Assembly (NCBI GenBank): GCA_004353515.1
Contig: SMNZ01000001.1
Span: forward strand, 186,001 to 250,000
Length of the DNA stretch: 64,000 nucleotides
Source of the DNA: Alteromonadaceae bacterium M269
Lineage (GTDB): Bacteria; Pseudomonadota; Gammaproteobacteria; Enterobacterales; Alteromonadaceae
Direction of reading: 5' to 3'
A model generated the notes under the pieces. The model did not search any database and was not told the DNA's origin. It was given only the letters and a program-made list of their open reading frames with translations. Position numbers and translations under genes: made by a program. This document shows positions 44,984 through 54,978 of this stretch, in pieces; the first letter of the stretch is position 1, and each line of letters starts with the position of its first letter.

Positions 44984-46456
44984 GTGAACACTTTTACTAT
45001 TTGTTATTCAGGCACAGATTGTTATCTCGATCAGGGATTAGTTTTGCGTAAACCCAAGGAAAAGCGATCTTATAATCCGGAATCAGGCTATATCCCCAGT
45101 AAGGTTTACCATCAGCTGTCGCAACTAGATAAAGGTTTTCCAATAAGTGCGACAGTCAATGGATGCGGAGGGCCTTATAATGAGACTAGAGAGCTGCTTC
45201 CCATTAGAATATGGAGTATTAAAACGGTAGCAGAAGGTCCAGAAGGGCATGAAGTCAGTTATCACTCTGAATGCTCACTAGCACCGAAGATTATGGACGA
45301 TTCATTGTCAGGACAGTCATTGGAGTTAAATGCCATAGCTGGAATAGCGATGATGTTTGATGTGACTTTCCACCTCGTTCCTATCGGCCAGCTAGACAAT
45401 ATCAAGCAGTATTGGGACGAACAACTCTCACAAGGTTTCAGTCAGAGTGATCTTGCTTTTCCCGCTAACAACTCTCGATGGAATAACAATGAGCTAACAA
45501 CAGCTGGACATTATTGTATTCGTTGGAATCAACAGGATAACGATAAGATTACGGCCTTTTTGCAAAAATTTAATACGGTTGCTTTGCTTGGGCATAGCCG
45601 CGGTGGAGTCGCTTGTTTAATTGCCGCTAACTATTTAGCTGAATGGTTTAGTCAGCTGACCATTAAGATCATTGCGTTAGATCCGGTTCCTGGAACTGGA
45701 AAATGGTGGGATTGTTTAACCACCATTCCTGGACAGCAAAATATGGAGTATGTGGGTATTTACGCTATTGATGAAACGTCTGCCGGTTTTAATGGTGTGG
45801 TGCCTAAGGTCAAAAGTTTGAATCCTAGCAATGACAGTATTCAAGTCTGGGATCCATTAAATCCAGGGAACGCCATAGATAGCTTTAAAGGTTGGAGTAA
45901 GTCTTTCTACGAATTGCTCTACACAAGAGGTCGACATGCGACTGTGCCGGGTTCTAGAAGTGCTAACGGCTATGGTGACGACGATGATATTAACAATAAT
46001 GTCGGTGCGAGCGGAAATCTGGCTGGTGCTTATGTTGCTAAGAAGTTATCACAATGGGGTATTTTGGTACCTGCCGGTGAACAGAGCAACATTAACGACT
46101 GGATCAAACAAATGAATGATTCATTTGAGCACTTCAAGAGCATGCGAAACCATAACTACGGTCCGAAGAATGCTTTAGGCATGGTAAACGGCTTCGTTTT
46201 CTATAATGCACGAGGCATATCTTCGACATCGGGACGAGATAGCCGAGCTTGGAATTATTTAGAAGCCTTTATCACTTATGCAACTGAGCATAATCAAGTT
46301 GAAGGATATAGCGGCGATCCACACCTGAGCCCTGAAGAGATTAATCAGCAACGAGGTTTAATCGATATGGGCGTAAGGAAAAAGTATTACGACAAATTCG
46401 CTGGAACGGGAAAAGTGCATCCGTGGATTTATGTGGCAGATAAGTTGAAAACTTAA
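44984..46456 (+). CDS. Large alpha/beta-hydrolase-like protein of unknown role
   Basis: 490 aa starting with GTG (ribosome site GAGG). The core motif GHSRGGVACLIAAN (near residue 205) is the nucleophile elbow of alpha/beta hydrolases (GxSxG), preceded by a beta strand (NTVALL) and followed by ALDPVPG, the latter resembling the segment where the acidic catalytic residue lies. No signal peptide. The general layout recalls large bacterial lipase or esterase-like effectors, but no PAAR, VgrG or other secretion marker is near. It may be linked to the divergent kinase/FHA operon through a shared promoter region. Substrate unknown. Confidence 0.72.
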   Translation: MNTFTICYSGTDCYLDQGLVLRKPKEKRSYNPESGYIPSKVYHQLSQLDKGFPISATVNGCGGPYNETRELLPIRIWSIKTVAEGPEGHEVSYHSECSLAPKIMDDSLSGQSLELNAIAGIAMMFDVTFHLVPIGQLDNIKQYWDEQLSQGFSQSDLAFPANNSRWNNNELTTAGHYCIRWNQQDNDKITAFLQKFNTVALLGHSRGGVACLIAANYLAEWFSQLTIKIIALDPVPGTGKWWDCLTTIPGQQNMEYVGIYAIDETSAGFNGVVPKVKSLNPSNDSIQVWDPLNPGNAIDSFKGWSKSFYELLYTRGRHATVPGSRSANGYGDDDDINNNVGASGNLAGAYVAKKLSQWGILVPAGEQSNINDWIKQMNDSFEHFKSMRNHNYGPKNALGMVNGFVFYNARGISSTSGRDSRAWNYLEAFITYATEHNQVEGYSGDPHLSPEEINQQRGLIDMGVRKKYYDKFAGTGKVHPWIYVADKLKT

Positions 46457-46499
46457 ATAAGAGCTATTCAAGCTAATTAAATAGCCGAATAGCTCTTAT
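46457..46499. terminator. Bidirectional terminator, hydrolase / liuE
   Basis: ATAAGAGCTATTC / GAATAGCTCTTAT, a perfect 13-bp stem with a 17-nt loop that itself has a small GCTA/TAGC stem, between convergent genes. Confidence 0.9.
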
Positions 46500-46507
46500 C
46501 TGTGGAG

Positions 46508-47422
46508 TTAAGCGGTGAGGATTGCTTTACCCACTTTAGATTGGTTAGCTTTGCCTAGACGGTCAGAAATAGTTTGACCAACCGTAGCGAGCTTCTGCAG
46601 ATCAACGCCTGTTTTAATTCCCATGCCATTTAGCATGTAAACAACGTCTTCTGTAGCAACATTACCTGAAGCTCCTTTGGCATAAGGGCATCCACCTAAG
46701 CCTGCGACCGCTGCATCAACGACATTAACACCGTTTTGCAAAGCCACTAAAATATTGCTAAGCGCCTGTCCGTATGTGTCGTGGAAGTGGACAGCCACTT
46801 TCTCGTGAGGGATATGCGCCAGCACGTCATCTAACAGAATTTGTGTTTTGAGTGCGGTACCCACACCTATGGTGTCCCCGAGTGATATTTCATAGCAGCC
46901 TAGTTCATAGAGCTTGCGGCTAACTTTAGTTACCGCTTCAACAGCAATATCACCTTCGTATGGGCATCCAAGTACACAAGAAACATAGCCTCGTACTTTG
47001 ATACCTGCTTCAAGCGCTGCTTCAATCACAGGTGTGAACCGTTCAATGCTCTCTTCAATAGAGCAGTTGATATTCTTCTGCGTAAAACTTTCTGATGCCG
47101 CACCAAACACAGCTATCTCATCAACTTTAGCCGCCATCGCAGCTTCGAATCCTTTCATATTTGGTGTAAGAGCAGAATAGGTAACGTTTGATTGGCGTTG
47201 GATAGTCTTAAAGACGTCTCCTGAGCTGGCCATTTGTGGCACCCATTTGGGAGAGACGAAGCTTCCTGACTCAATAATAGAAAGGCCGGTATCGGCCAAT
47301 CCGTGAATCAGTTCGACTTTGTCTTCCAGTGTCACAACACCTTTTTCGTTCTGGAGTCCATCTCTGGGACCAACTTCTACGATTTTTACTTCACTTGGAA
47401 GTTGTTTAGTCTGGATAGCCAT
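46508..47422 (-). CDS. liuE: Hydroxymethylglutaryl-CoA lyase
   Basis: 304 aa. Cleaves HMG-CoA to acetoacetate and acetyl-CoA, the last step of leucine degradation. Motifs: [14 protein letters not shown] at the N-terminus (DRE-TIM catalytic core), [32 protein letters not shown], and [20 protein letters not shown] with the catalytic Cys. Last gene of the liu operon, beginning 1 bp overlapping the stop of liuD (47422), and followed by the bidirectional terminator. Family length. Also named mvaB. Confidence 0.96.
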   Translation of the reverse strand: MAIQTKQLPSEVKIVEVGPRDGLQNEKGVVTLEDKVELIHGLADTGLSIIESGSFVSPKWVPQMASSGDVFKTIQRQSNVTYSALTPNMKGFEAAMAAKVDEIAVFGAASESFTQKNINCSIEESIERFTPVIEAALEAGIKVRGYVSCVLGCPYEGDIAVEAVTKVSRKLYELGCYEISLGDTIGVGTALKTQILLDDVLAHIPHEKVAVHFHDTYGQALSNILVALQNGVNVVDAAVAGLGGCPYAKGASGNVATEDVVYMLNGMGIKTGVDLQKLATVGQTISDRLGKANQSKVGKAILTA

Positions 47423-49443
47423 TACTTGTCCTCTGCTTCAGCGGCGAAGCTAAGCAATTCAGCACCACCGTCGACCAGGTCGCCAGCTTGATAGAAAAAC
47501 TCAGTGACTTGGCCCTTTGTTGGAGCTTTAAGGCTGTGTTCCATCTTCATGGCTTCCATCACGATAAGTGGTTGGCCTTTTTCTACGGTTTGACCTGCTT
47601 CAACCAAGTGAGCAACAACAGTTCCGTTCATCGGTGCTGTAAAGCCACCTGCAGCATCTGCATCGTTATCAATACCAAGATCAGGTTGAAGTTCTTCGAA
47701 GTGGAATGCACCGTTATCGTTAAAGACAACATAAGCATTACCATTTTTGCTGAAACTAGAAACCGTTCGGTGACCATTGATAACAGTCGTCAACGATGAA
47801 CCATCGATTGAACCACTGCATTGAATAGAACGACCATTGATAGTCATGGTATAGGCTTGTTTGCCGCCTAATTCAGTTTGTACAGCAAGAATATTGTGCT
47901 CATTTCCAGCAATGTCTAAGTTTAGTGACTGCTGATGTGTCTCATTGGCACGCCAGCCACTGGTGTTTTGCCATGGGCTGTAGATATCAGATGTGCTGTC
48001 TGCTGAGAGACGCTCTGAATCTGCAACTTGATTCAATATAGTGAGTAAACCTGCAAGCGCGAGTTGCTCTTCGGTTTGTGGCTTTTCATCACTGAACAAG
48101 AGCTCTGAGTGTTTGTCGATAAAGCCGGTGTCTATCTCTTCTTTCTTGAAAGGTTCGCAATTAGCTAGGTTGTACAAGAACTCAATATTAGTCACAACGC
48201 CATTGATGCGGTATTCCGTCAATGCCTTGCGCATTCTTGCCAAAGCTTTCGTTCTATCTTCGTCCCAAACGATAAGCTTCGCTATCATTGGATCGTAGTA
48301 AATTGAAACGTCGTCGCCTTGGCGAACGCCAGTATCAACGCGTACATGCTCTGATTCTGTTGGCGGTTCCAAGAACGCTAAATTACCTGTCGCAGGTAAG
48401 AAATCATTGTCGGGATCTTCAGCGTAAATACGTGCTTCAAACGCGTGACCGTTAATAGATAGCTCAGACTGTTTTAGAGGTAGCGTTTCGCCTGACGCGA
48501 CGCGGATCTGCCACTCAACAAGGTCTAATCCAGTGATACACTCAGTGACAGGGTGTTCAACCTGAAGACGCGTGTTCATTTCCATAAAGTAGAAGCTACC
48601 GTCTTCATCTAACAAGAACTCAACAGTACCTGCACCTTCGTAATTGATGGCTTCAGCGGCGAGTAGGGCAGCTTTACCCATTTCTGCACGTAGCTCTTCG
48701 GACATGCCGAAAGCAGGCGCTTCTTCGATAATTTTCTGATGGCGACGTTGAACTGAACAATCGCGTTCGAATAAGTAAACGCCATTTTTGTGTTGGTCGC
48801 AGAAAACCTGGAACTCGACATGACGTGGTTTGGTTAAGTACTTCTCAACCAACATTTTGTCATCGCCGAAACTAGACATGGCTTCACGCTTAGCAGCTTC
48901 AAAAGCTTCTTTAAATTCAGCTTCAGACCATACTTGGCGCATACCTTTACCACCACCGCCAGCAGCAGCTTTTAGTAATACGGGGTAGCCCATTTCATCA
49001 GAATGTTTTTTGATGAGATCGGCAGATTGGTCTTCACCGTGGTAACCAGGAACTAGTGGAACGCCAGCTTTCTCCATAATCTGCTTTGCAGCAGATTTAG
49101 AGCCCATAGCTTCAATTGCACCTACAGGTGGGCCGATGAAAACAATATTGTTCTCTTTACATAGGCGAGAGAATGTCGCGTTTTCAGACAAGAAGCCATA
49201 ACCTGGGTGAATCATGTCTGCGCCAACTTGCTTAGCAACATCTATAATGCGTCCAGCCTGCAAGTAGCTATCTTTTGATGGAGAAGGGCCTATGTGAACG
49301 GCTTCGTCAGCCATTTGCACATGAAGCGATTGCGCATCTGCATCTGAATAGACAGCGACAGTGCGGATCCCCATTCTACGTGCCGTTTTGATGATACGGC
49401 AGGCGATTTCGCCCCTATTGGCTATCAGTAATTTTGTTAACAT
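47422..49443 (-). CDS. liuD: 3-methylcrotonyl-CoA carboxylase, biotin-containing alpha subunit
   Basis: 673 aa. Order: biotin carboxylase domain (about 1-445; [65 protein letters not shown]), a linker domain (about 450-590) and a C-terminal biotin-carboxyl-carrier domain with EAMKMEH (biotinylated Lys near residue 640). With LiuB it carboxylates 3-methylcrotonyl-CoA. Lies between liuC and liuE with a 4-bp gap and a 1-bp overlap. Confidence 0.97.
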   Translation of the reverse strand: MLTKLLIANRGEIACRIIKTARRMGIRTVAVYSDADAQSLHVQMADEAVHIGPSPSKDSYLQAGRIIDVAKQVGADMIHPGYGFLSENATFSRLCKENNIVFIGPPVGAIEAMGSKSAAKQIMEKAGVPLVPGYHGEDQSADLIKKHSDEMGYPVLLKAAAGGGGKGMRQVWSEAEFKEAFEAAKREAMSSFGDDKMLVEKYLTKPRHVEFQVFCDQHKNGVYLFERDCSVQRRHQKIIEEAPAFGMSEELRAEMGKAALLAAEAINYEGAGTVEFLLDEDGSFYFMEMNTRLQVEHPVTECITGLDLVEWQIRVASGETLPLKQSELSINGHAFEARIYAEDPDNDFLPATGNLAFLEPPTESEHVRVDTGVRQGDDVSIYYDPMIAKLIVWDEDRTKALARMRKALTEYRINGVVTNIEFLYNLANCEPFKKEEIDTGFIDKHSELLFSDEKPQTEEQLALAGLLTILNQVADSERLSADSTSDIYSPWQNTSGWRANETHQQSLNLDIAGNEHNILAVQTELGGKQAYTMTINGRSIQCSGSIDGSSLTTVINGHRTVSSFSKNGNAYVVFNDNGAFHFEELQPDLGIDNDADAAGGFTAPMNGTVVAHLVEAGQTVEKGQPLIVMEAMKMEHSLKAPTKGQVTEFFYQAGDLVDGGAELLSFAAEAEDK

Positions 49444-49447
49444 GAGT

Positions 49448-50242
49448 TTATTCCTGTATCCAATTGGGTTTACGTTTTTCTAAGAAAGCCTTCAAACCTT
49501 CTTGGCCTTCTTCTGACCCTCGGATTTCAGCGATACGTACGCTTGTCATTTCAAGCAATGCGTCATCCATTGGACGGCCTTTTACATCGGTAACCAGTTG
49601 TTTAGCCGCCGCAACCGCAGCAGGGCTGTTGCGAAGTAGATTCTTAATAATCAACTCTACGTTTTCATCAAGTTCATCTTCGTTAACCGCTTCACTAACC
49701 AAGCCTAGGCGTCTTGCGCGTCGAGCAGAAAACACTTCTGCGGTTGCGAAATAACGACGAGAAACTCTCGCACCCATAGCTTCAATGACATAAGGGCTGA
49801 TAGTTGCTGGGATCAAGCCGAGCTTAACTTCACTCAAACAGAACTTAGTTAGTTTGCTAGCGATAGCGACATCGCAGCATGCGATAAGCCCGATAGCGCC
49901 ACCGTAAGCCGCTCCTTGAACGCGGGCAATAGTTGGTTTAGGCAACTCGTTTAACGTTTTGAGCATAGTTGCAAGACCTTTTGCGTCTTCAACATTCTCT
50001 TCATAAGTGTAGCTCGCCATACGGCGCATCCAATTCAGATCAGCTCCCGCACAGAAGCTTTTACCGTTACCGGCAAGAACCATGGCACGTATGTTGTCGT
50101 CATTAGCTATTTGATTAAATAAACGAGTCAATTCAGCGATTAGGCTGTCATCAAATGCGTTGTGCATATCCGGTTTGTTAAGGCATACCGTAGCAACACC
50201 GCGATCATCAACTGAGAATAAAACGGATTCTGTCATTGTCAT
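49448..50242 (-). CDS. liuC: Methylglutaconyl-CoA hydratase (enoyl-CoA hydratase family)
   Basis: 264 aa crotonase-fold enzyme that hydrates 3-methylglutaconyl-CoA to HMG-CoA. Family motifs AGNGKSFCAGADLNWM (oxyanion hole) and VQGAAYGGAIGLIACCDVAIA with the following FCLSEVKLGLIPATISPYV are present. Gene order liuB-liuC-liuD and spacing of only 3-5 bp identify it as the leucine-pathway hydratase and not a general enoyl-CoA hydratase. Confidence 0.95.
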   Translation of the reverse strand: MTMTESVLFSVDDRGVATVCLNKPDMHNAFDDSLIAELTRLFNQIANDDNIRAMVLAGNGKSFCAGADLNWMRRMASYTYEENVEDAKGLATMLKTLNELPKPTIARVQGAAYGGAIGLIACCDVAIASKLTKFCLSEVKLGLIPATISPYVIEAMGARVSRRYFATAEVFSARRARRLGLVSEAVNEDELDENVELIIKNLLRNSPAAVAAAKQLVTDVKGRPMDDALLEMTSVRIAEIRGSEEGQEGLKAFLEKRKPNWIQE

Positions 50243-50245
50243 TCC

Positions 50246-51853
50246 TTACATTCTGAATATGCCGAAGTTTGTATCTTCGATAGGTTTATTAAGAGACGCA
50301 GAAATACTCAAGCCTAATACAAATCGTGTATCAGCAGGATCGATAACACCATCATCCCAAAGCCTTGCTGAGGCGTAATATGGGTGACCTTGCTTCTCGT
50401 ATTCATCAATAATAGGTTGTTTGAACTTTTGTTGATCTTCTTCGCTCCAAGACTCACCAACACGTTCTTTTTGATCAAGTTTAACCTGTGCTAGAACACC
50501 TGCAGCTTGTTCACCACCCATCACTGAGATACGTGCGTTAGGCCACATAAACATAAAGCGAGGATCGTAGGCGCGACCACACATACCGTAGTTACCTGCA
50601 CCGAAGCTTCCGCCAATCAATACCGTGAATTTAGGTACTTGAGCGCAAGCAACTGCTGTAACCATTTTGGCACCGTGCTTAGCAATACCACCTGTCTCAT
50701 ACTGTTTACCAACCATAAAACCAGTAATGTTCTGCAAGAAAACAAGTGGGATTTTGCGCTGTGCACAAAGCTCAATAAAGTGAGCGCCTTTTTGTGCCGA
50801 TTCAGCGAATAATATGCCATTATTGGCGACGATACCTACAGGATAGCCGAAGATGCGTGCAAATCCGCAAACCAATGTGTTGCCATATAACGCTTTAAAT
50901 TCATCAAATTCAGAGCCATCGACGATACGTGCAATGACTTCTCTTACATCGTATTGCTTACGGCTATCGCTTGGGATGACGCCATAGATGTCTTGTGGTG
51001 GATAAAGTGGCTCAACAGGTGCTTTGATATCGGCTTGCTGAGGCTTTGTTCTATTTAAGCGTGCGACGGCATCACGCGCTAACTGAAGGGCGTGATGGTC
51101 ATTATTTGCTAGGTGATCAACAACACCAGATGTTCTTGCGTGGACATCACCACCACCCAAATCTTCAGCGGAAACAACTTCGCCTGTTGCGGCTTTAACC
51201 AAGGGTGGTCCGCCTAGGAAAATCGTACCTTGGTTTTTGACGATAATTGACTCGTCTGCCATAGCAGGTACATAAGCTCCCCCCGCTGTACAAGAGCCCA
51301 TAACGACTGCGATTTGTGGGATGTTCTTGGACGACATATTGGCTTGGTTAAAGAAAATACGCCCAAAGTGCTCGCGGTCTGGGAATACGTCGTCTTGTCT
51401 TGGTAAGTTAGCACCGCCTGAGTCAACCAAATAGACACAAGGGAGGTTGTTCTGCTCAGCAATGGTTTGTGCACGGATGTGCTTTTTAACAGTGAGTGGA
51501 TAATAAGAACCACCTTTCACTGTCGCATCATTCGCAACAATCATACATTCTTGGCCAGAAACACGACCTATACCGGCAATTACACCTGCTGCAGGTACGT
51601 AATCTTCGTAAACTTCCCAACCCGCTAATTGACCAATCTCAAGAAATGGAGAGCCTGGATCAAGTAGTGCGTTGATTCTATCTCTTGGAAGTAACTTGCC
51701 TCTGTCAGTATGGCGCTTATTAGATTTTTCGCCGCCACCTTGTTTTATCTGTGCAATTTTATCGTGCAGGTCATCCACCTGACTTTGCATATGAGCAGCA
51801 TTGTCGGCAAATTCCTGACTTTTGGTATTTATCTTAGAATCTAACTGGGGCAT
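50246..51853 (-). CDS. liuB: 3-methylcrotonyl-CoA carboxylase, carboxyltransferase beta subunit
   Basis: 535 aa. Carboxyltransferase partner of LiuD. Characteristic N-terminal and core motifs include [73 protein letters not shown] and [20 protein letters not shown]. Ribosome site TGGAG. It lies 100 bp downstream of liuA; that gap holds a long imperfect hairpin (51873-51922). Confidence 0.97.
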   Translation of the reverse strand: MPQLDSKINTKSQEFADNAAHMQSQVDDLHDKIAQIKQGGGEKSNKRHTDRGKLLPRDRINALLDPGSPFLEIGQLAGWEVYEDYVPAAGVIAGIGRVSGQECMIVANDATVKGGSYYPLTVKKHIRAQTIAEQNNLPCVYLVDSGGANLPRQDDVFPDREHFGRIFFNQANMSSKNIPQIAVVMGSCTAGGAYVPAMADESIIVKNQGTIFLGGPPLVKAATGEVVSAEDLGGGDVHARTSGVVDHLANNDHHALQLARDAVARLNRTKPQQADIKAPVEPLYPPQDIYGVIPSDSRKQYDVREVIARIVDGSEFDEFKALYGNTLVCGFARIFGYPVGIVANNGILFAESAQKGAHFIELCAQRKIPLVFLQNITGFMVGKQYETGGIAKHGAKMVTAVACAQVPKFTVLIGGSFGAGNYGMCGRAYDPRFMFMWPNARISVMGGEQAAGVLAQVKLDQKERVGESWSEEDQQKFKQPIIDEYEKQGHPYYASARLWDDGVIDPADTRFVLGLSISASLNKPIEDTNFGIFRM

Positions 51854-51872
51854 AAGAGTGCTCCATAATAAT

Positions 51873-51922
51873 TAGGGGATACATTCGTCATTCATTGAAA
51901 CGATGACGGTAATGTTCCCCTA
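51873..51922. other. Long imperfect hairpin in the liuA-liuB gap
   Basis: TAGGGGA plus ACATT and GTCAT on one side pair with ATGAC, AATGT and TCCCCTA on the other, with small bulges and a loop of about 12 nt. No T tract, so it may stabilise or process the liuA message, not terminate it. Confidence 0.6.
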
Positions 51923-51953
51923 GGAATATTAAAAAAGAATGAATAAGGTCTAA

Positions 51954-53123
51954 TTACGCCGATTCAGCGAAGAGTTCGCGTCCGATAAGCATACGACGTA
52001 TTTCTGATGTACCTGCACCAATTTCATAAAGTTTCGCGTCACGTAATAAGCGGCCAGTAGGATACTCGTTGATATAACCGTTACCACCTAGTAGTTGAAT
52101 CGCATCTAGTGCCATCTTAGTAGCTAACTCTGCAGAGTAGAGAATCGCACCAGCCGCATCTTTACGTGTTGTTTCGCCACGGTCACAAGATTTTGCAACA
52201 GCATAAACATAGGCACGAGCTGCATTCATTTGTGTGTACATGTCCGCAACTTTACCTTGTACCAATTGGAACTCACCGATAGATTGGCCAAATTGCTTTC
52301 TGTCGTGAATGTAAGGAACAACAACGTCCATACAAGCTTGCATAATACCTAGAGGGCCACCAGCAAGCACAACGCGCTCATAATCCAAACCACTCATTAG
52401 GACTTGTACACCTGAGCCTTCTTTGCCCAAGATATTTTCAGCAGGAACTTCGCAGTCTTCAAAAACAAGTTCACAAGTGTTCGAAGAACGCATACCAAGT
52501 TTGTCTAGCTTTTGCGCTTGAGAGAATCCTGGCGTGCCTTTTTCAACAATAAAAGCAGTGATACCAGGAGAACCACCGTTAACGTCTGTCTTGGCGTAGA
52601 TAACGAAAGTGCTGGCATCAGGACCATTGGTGATCCACATTTTGTTGCCGTTAAGAACGTAAACATCACCTTTTTTGTCAGCCTTTAGTTTCATGCTAAC
52701 AACGTCTGAACCTGCATTAGGTTCACTCATCGCTAATGCACCGATGTGTTCACCACTGATGAGTTTTGGAAGGTACTTTTCGCGCTGTGCGTCGTTACCG
52801 TTACGTGCGATTTGGTTAACACATAAATTAGAGTGAGCACCGTAGCTTAAGCCAATACCTGCTGATGCACGGCTAACTTCTTCCATAGCAATAACGTGAG
52901 CAAGGTAACCCATGTCGGCACCGCCAAATTGCTCCGGTACAGTGACACCAAGTAAGCCCATATCGCCAAATTGTGGCCATAACTGGTTAGGGAATTGATT
53001 GCCTTCATCGGCACTCTCAGCAAGAGGTGCGATCTGTTCTTGTGAAAAGTTATAAACATGATCACGTAACATGTCGATTTCTTCGCCCAAGCCAAAATTA
53101 AGTGTAGGGTAGGGTACATTCAT
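51954..53123 (-). CDS. liuA: Isovaleryl-CoA dehydrogenase
   Basis: 389 aa acyl-CoA dehydrogenase that oxidises isovaleryl-CoA to 3-methylcrotonyl-CoA with FAD. Signatures: [117 protein letters not shown]. The [12 protein letters not shown] segment, with its Glu in the IVD-type position on helix G, and the operon context support IVD over a short-chain dehydrogenase. It starts 3 bp after liuR. Confidence 0.96.
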   Translation of the reverse strand: MNVPYPTLNFGLGEEIDMLRDHVYNFSQEQIAPLAESADEGNQFPNQLWPQFGDMGLLGVTVPEQFGGADMGYLAHVIAMEEVSRASAGIGLSYGAHSNLCVNQIARNGNDAQREKYLPKLISGEHIGALAMSEPNAGSDVVSMKLKADKKGDVYVLNGNKMWITNGPDASTFVIYAKTDVNGGSPGITAFIVEKGTPGFSQAQKLDKLGMRSSNTCELVFEDCEVPAENILGKEGSGVQVLMSGLDYERVVLAGGPLGIMQACMDVVVPYIHDRKQFGQSIGEFQLVQGKVADMYTQMNAARAYVYAVAKSCDRGETTRKDAAGAILYSAELATKMALDAIQLLGGNGYINEYPTGRLLRDAKLYEIGAGTSEIRRMLIGRELFAESA

Positions 53124-53125
53124 AG

Positions 53126-53542
53126 TTACGATTCTCTCTGTAATTTAGTGGGATTAGTTAATTCAGCTAGCTCGTCCATACAACGATGCTCAACTTCGTC
53201 TAGCTCTTGTAAAACCATATTAACGTCGTGCAGTTGTTGCAGCATCAGCGTGCGTTTTTCCTTCGTCATGCTCAACATTGTTTCTAATTGAGCTACCGAA
53301 TTGCTGTGACTGTCGTATAATTCGAACAAGGTTTTTATTTCAGCTAGCAAAAAGCCGAGCCGTTTTCCTCTTAGGATCAGCTTAAGACGAACTTGGTCTT
53401 TCTTTTGATAGCTACGGTTTTGCCCAACACGGCCTGGACTTAAAAGGCCTTGTTCTTCGTAAAACCTGATTGATCGCGGTGTAATGTCAAACTTCTTTGC
53501 CAGTTCACCGATACTGACTGCATCTGATTCTGCCATTTGCAC
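53126..53542 (-). CDS. liuR: MerR-family regulator of leucine degradation
   Basis: 138 aa MerR-type repressor/activator. N-terminal winged [32 protein letters not shown], then the coiled-coil dimer helix ([20 protein letters not shown]...). Position as first gene before liuABCDE is the standard place of LiuR in gamma-proteobacteria. The upstream DNA holds TTACGTTAACGTAA palindromes, its probable operators, shared with the divergent thiolase gene. It lacks an obvious effector-binding domain, as LiuR-type regulators do. Confidence 0.93.
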   Translation of the reverse strand: MQMAESDAVSIGELAKKFDITPRSIRFYEEQGLLSPGRVGQNRSYQKKDQVRLKLILRGKRLGFLLAEIKTLFELYDSHSNSVAQLETMLSMTKEKRTLMLQQLHDVNMVLQELDEVEHRCMDELAELTNPTKLQRES

Positions 53543-53751
53543 TTTACGTTAACGTAAGGTTTAAGTTAACGTAAAGGTAAAGTAAGCGAAACATTACGTC
53601 AACTTTGTTTGTACAACTGATATTCATTTTAGAGTGTGAATAAACTTTTACGTAGGGGAATATGAGCCTTTGCTGTATTGATTTTGTATCGGCTTGCTGT
53701 GCGAAATCATATAGCAAAGGTTAATACCCCCTTAAACAATAAGGAAAAGAT
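53543..53751. promoter_or_regulatory. Shared liuR / thiolase promoter region with LiuR-like operators
   Basis: Contains the perfect palindrome TTACGTTAACGTAA (53544-53557), a second half at 53565-53576 (GTTAACGTAAAG) and related TTACG sites at 53593 and 53649. Palindromes directly before the liuR start suit autoregulation; the one near 53649 faces the thiolase gene. Confidence 0.75.
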
Positions 53752-54933
53752 ATGAGTCAAGATACTGTTGTTATTGTTGCTGCCAACAGAACCCCTATGG
53801 GTGGGTTTATGGGAGGCTTATCCTCCATGTCCGCGACAGAGCTAGGCTCCGTGGCGATTAAGGATGTGGTTGAGCGTGCAGGTGTTTCTGGTGATAACGT
53901 CGATGAAGTTATCATGGGATGTGTTTTAAGTGCTGGTTTAGGTCAGTCTCCCGCAAGACAGGCTGCCTTAGGTGCAGACTTACCTTTATCTGCTGGTGTA
54001 ACAACCATCAATAAAGTGTGTGGGTCAGGCATGAAGGCTGTGATGCTAGCGCATGATTTGATTAAAGCCGGAAGTGCAGAAACCGTTATCGCAGGTGGTA
54101 TGGAGAGCATGAGTAATGCACCTTACATGCTTCCTAAAGCACGTGGCGGCATGAGAATGGGACATGCTCAGGCTATCGATCACATGATGTTTGATGGTCT
54201 TGAGAATGCTTACGACGGCCAAGCAATGGGTTGTTTCGCTCAAGGCACTGCTGATGACGAGGGAATTGGTCGTGAAGATATGGACCAGTTTGCCCTCACA
54301 TCTTTAGCGAAGTCTCAACACGCGATTGAATCAGGTGCTTTTAATGACGAGATCGTTGAAGTCACTGTGAAAACACGTAAAGGCGATATCGTTGTTTCTC
54401 ATGACGAAGGTCCGGGTAATGCGATGCCGGACAAGATTCCACGTTTACGTCCTGCATTTAAGAAAGACGGCACAGTGACCGCAGCTAACTCAAGCTCAAT
54501 CTCTGACGGCGCAGCTGCATTAGTTGTTATGTCTGAAGCCAAAGCCCAAGAAGCTGGTGCAACGCCATTGGCAAGAATTGTTGCACATACAACAAATTCA
54601 ATTGAACCTGAGAACTTCACTGTGGCTCCAGTTGGCGCAATGCAGAAGTTATTCGAGAAAACAGGATGGTCTAAGGACGATGTTGATTTGTTCGAAATCA
54701 ACGAAGCCTTTGCTATGGTGACTATGTTGGCTATCCGTGAGCTTGATCTTGATCCTGATAAGGTCAATATCCACGGTGGTGCTTGTGCGTTAGGGCATCC
54801 AATCGGTGCGTCTGGTGCTCGTATTCTCGTAACGCTTTTACATGGATTAAAGCAACGCGGATTGAAGAAAGGTGTTGCATCACTTTGTATTGGTGGTGGT
54901 GAAGCGACTGCAATTGCGGTAGAGATGCTTTAA
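53752..54933 (+). CDS. atoB: Acetyl-CoA acetyltransferase (thiolase)
   Basis: 393 aa. Degrades acetoacetyl-CoA to two acetyl-CoA or the reverse. Motifs: NKVCGSGMKAVMLAHDLI (Cys about 91 nucleophile), GGMESMSNAPYMLP, NIHGGACALGHPIGASGARIL and CIGGGEATAIA (C-terminal Cys base). Divergent from liuR with apparent shared operator, so it probably completes leucine breakdown after acetoacetate is activated. No CoA-transferase or acetoacetyl-CoA synthetase gene is in the window. Confidence 0.92.
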   Translation: MSQDTVVIVAANRTPMGGFMGGLSSMSATELGSVAIKDVVERAGVSGDNVDEVIMGCVLSAGLGQSPARQAALGADLPLSAGVTTINKVCGSGMKAVMLAHDLIKAGSAETVIAGGMESMSNAPYMLPKARGGMRMGHAQAIDHMMFDGLENAYDGQAMGCFAQGTADDEGIGREDMDQFALTSLAKSQHAIESGAFNDEIVEVTVKTRKGDIVVSHDEGPGNAMPDKIPRLRPAFKKDGTVTAANSSSISDGAAALVVMSEAKAQEAGATPLARIVAHTTNSIEPENFTVAPVGAMQKLFEKTGWSKDDVDLFEINEAFAMVTMLAIRELDLDPDKVNIHGGACALGHPIGASGARILVTLLHGLKQRGLKKGVASLCIGGGEATAIAVEML

Positions 54934-54941
54934 TAGACCTT

Positions 54942-54974
54942 AAGCCAGTTGCAGTTGTTCGCAACTGGCTTTTT
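54942..54974 (+). terminator. Terminator of the thiolase gene
   Basis: AAGCCAGTTGC / GCAACTGGCTT perfect 11-bp stem, 8-nt loop, then TTTT. Confidence 0.92.
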
Positions 54975-54978
54975 CTCA

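Noticed and set aside
40507-46456. Type VI secretion island suggested by kinase, FHA and lipase-like genes
   Set aside because: No Tss, VgrG, PAAR or Hcp gene is present in the window.
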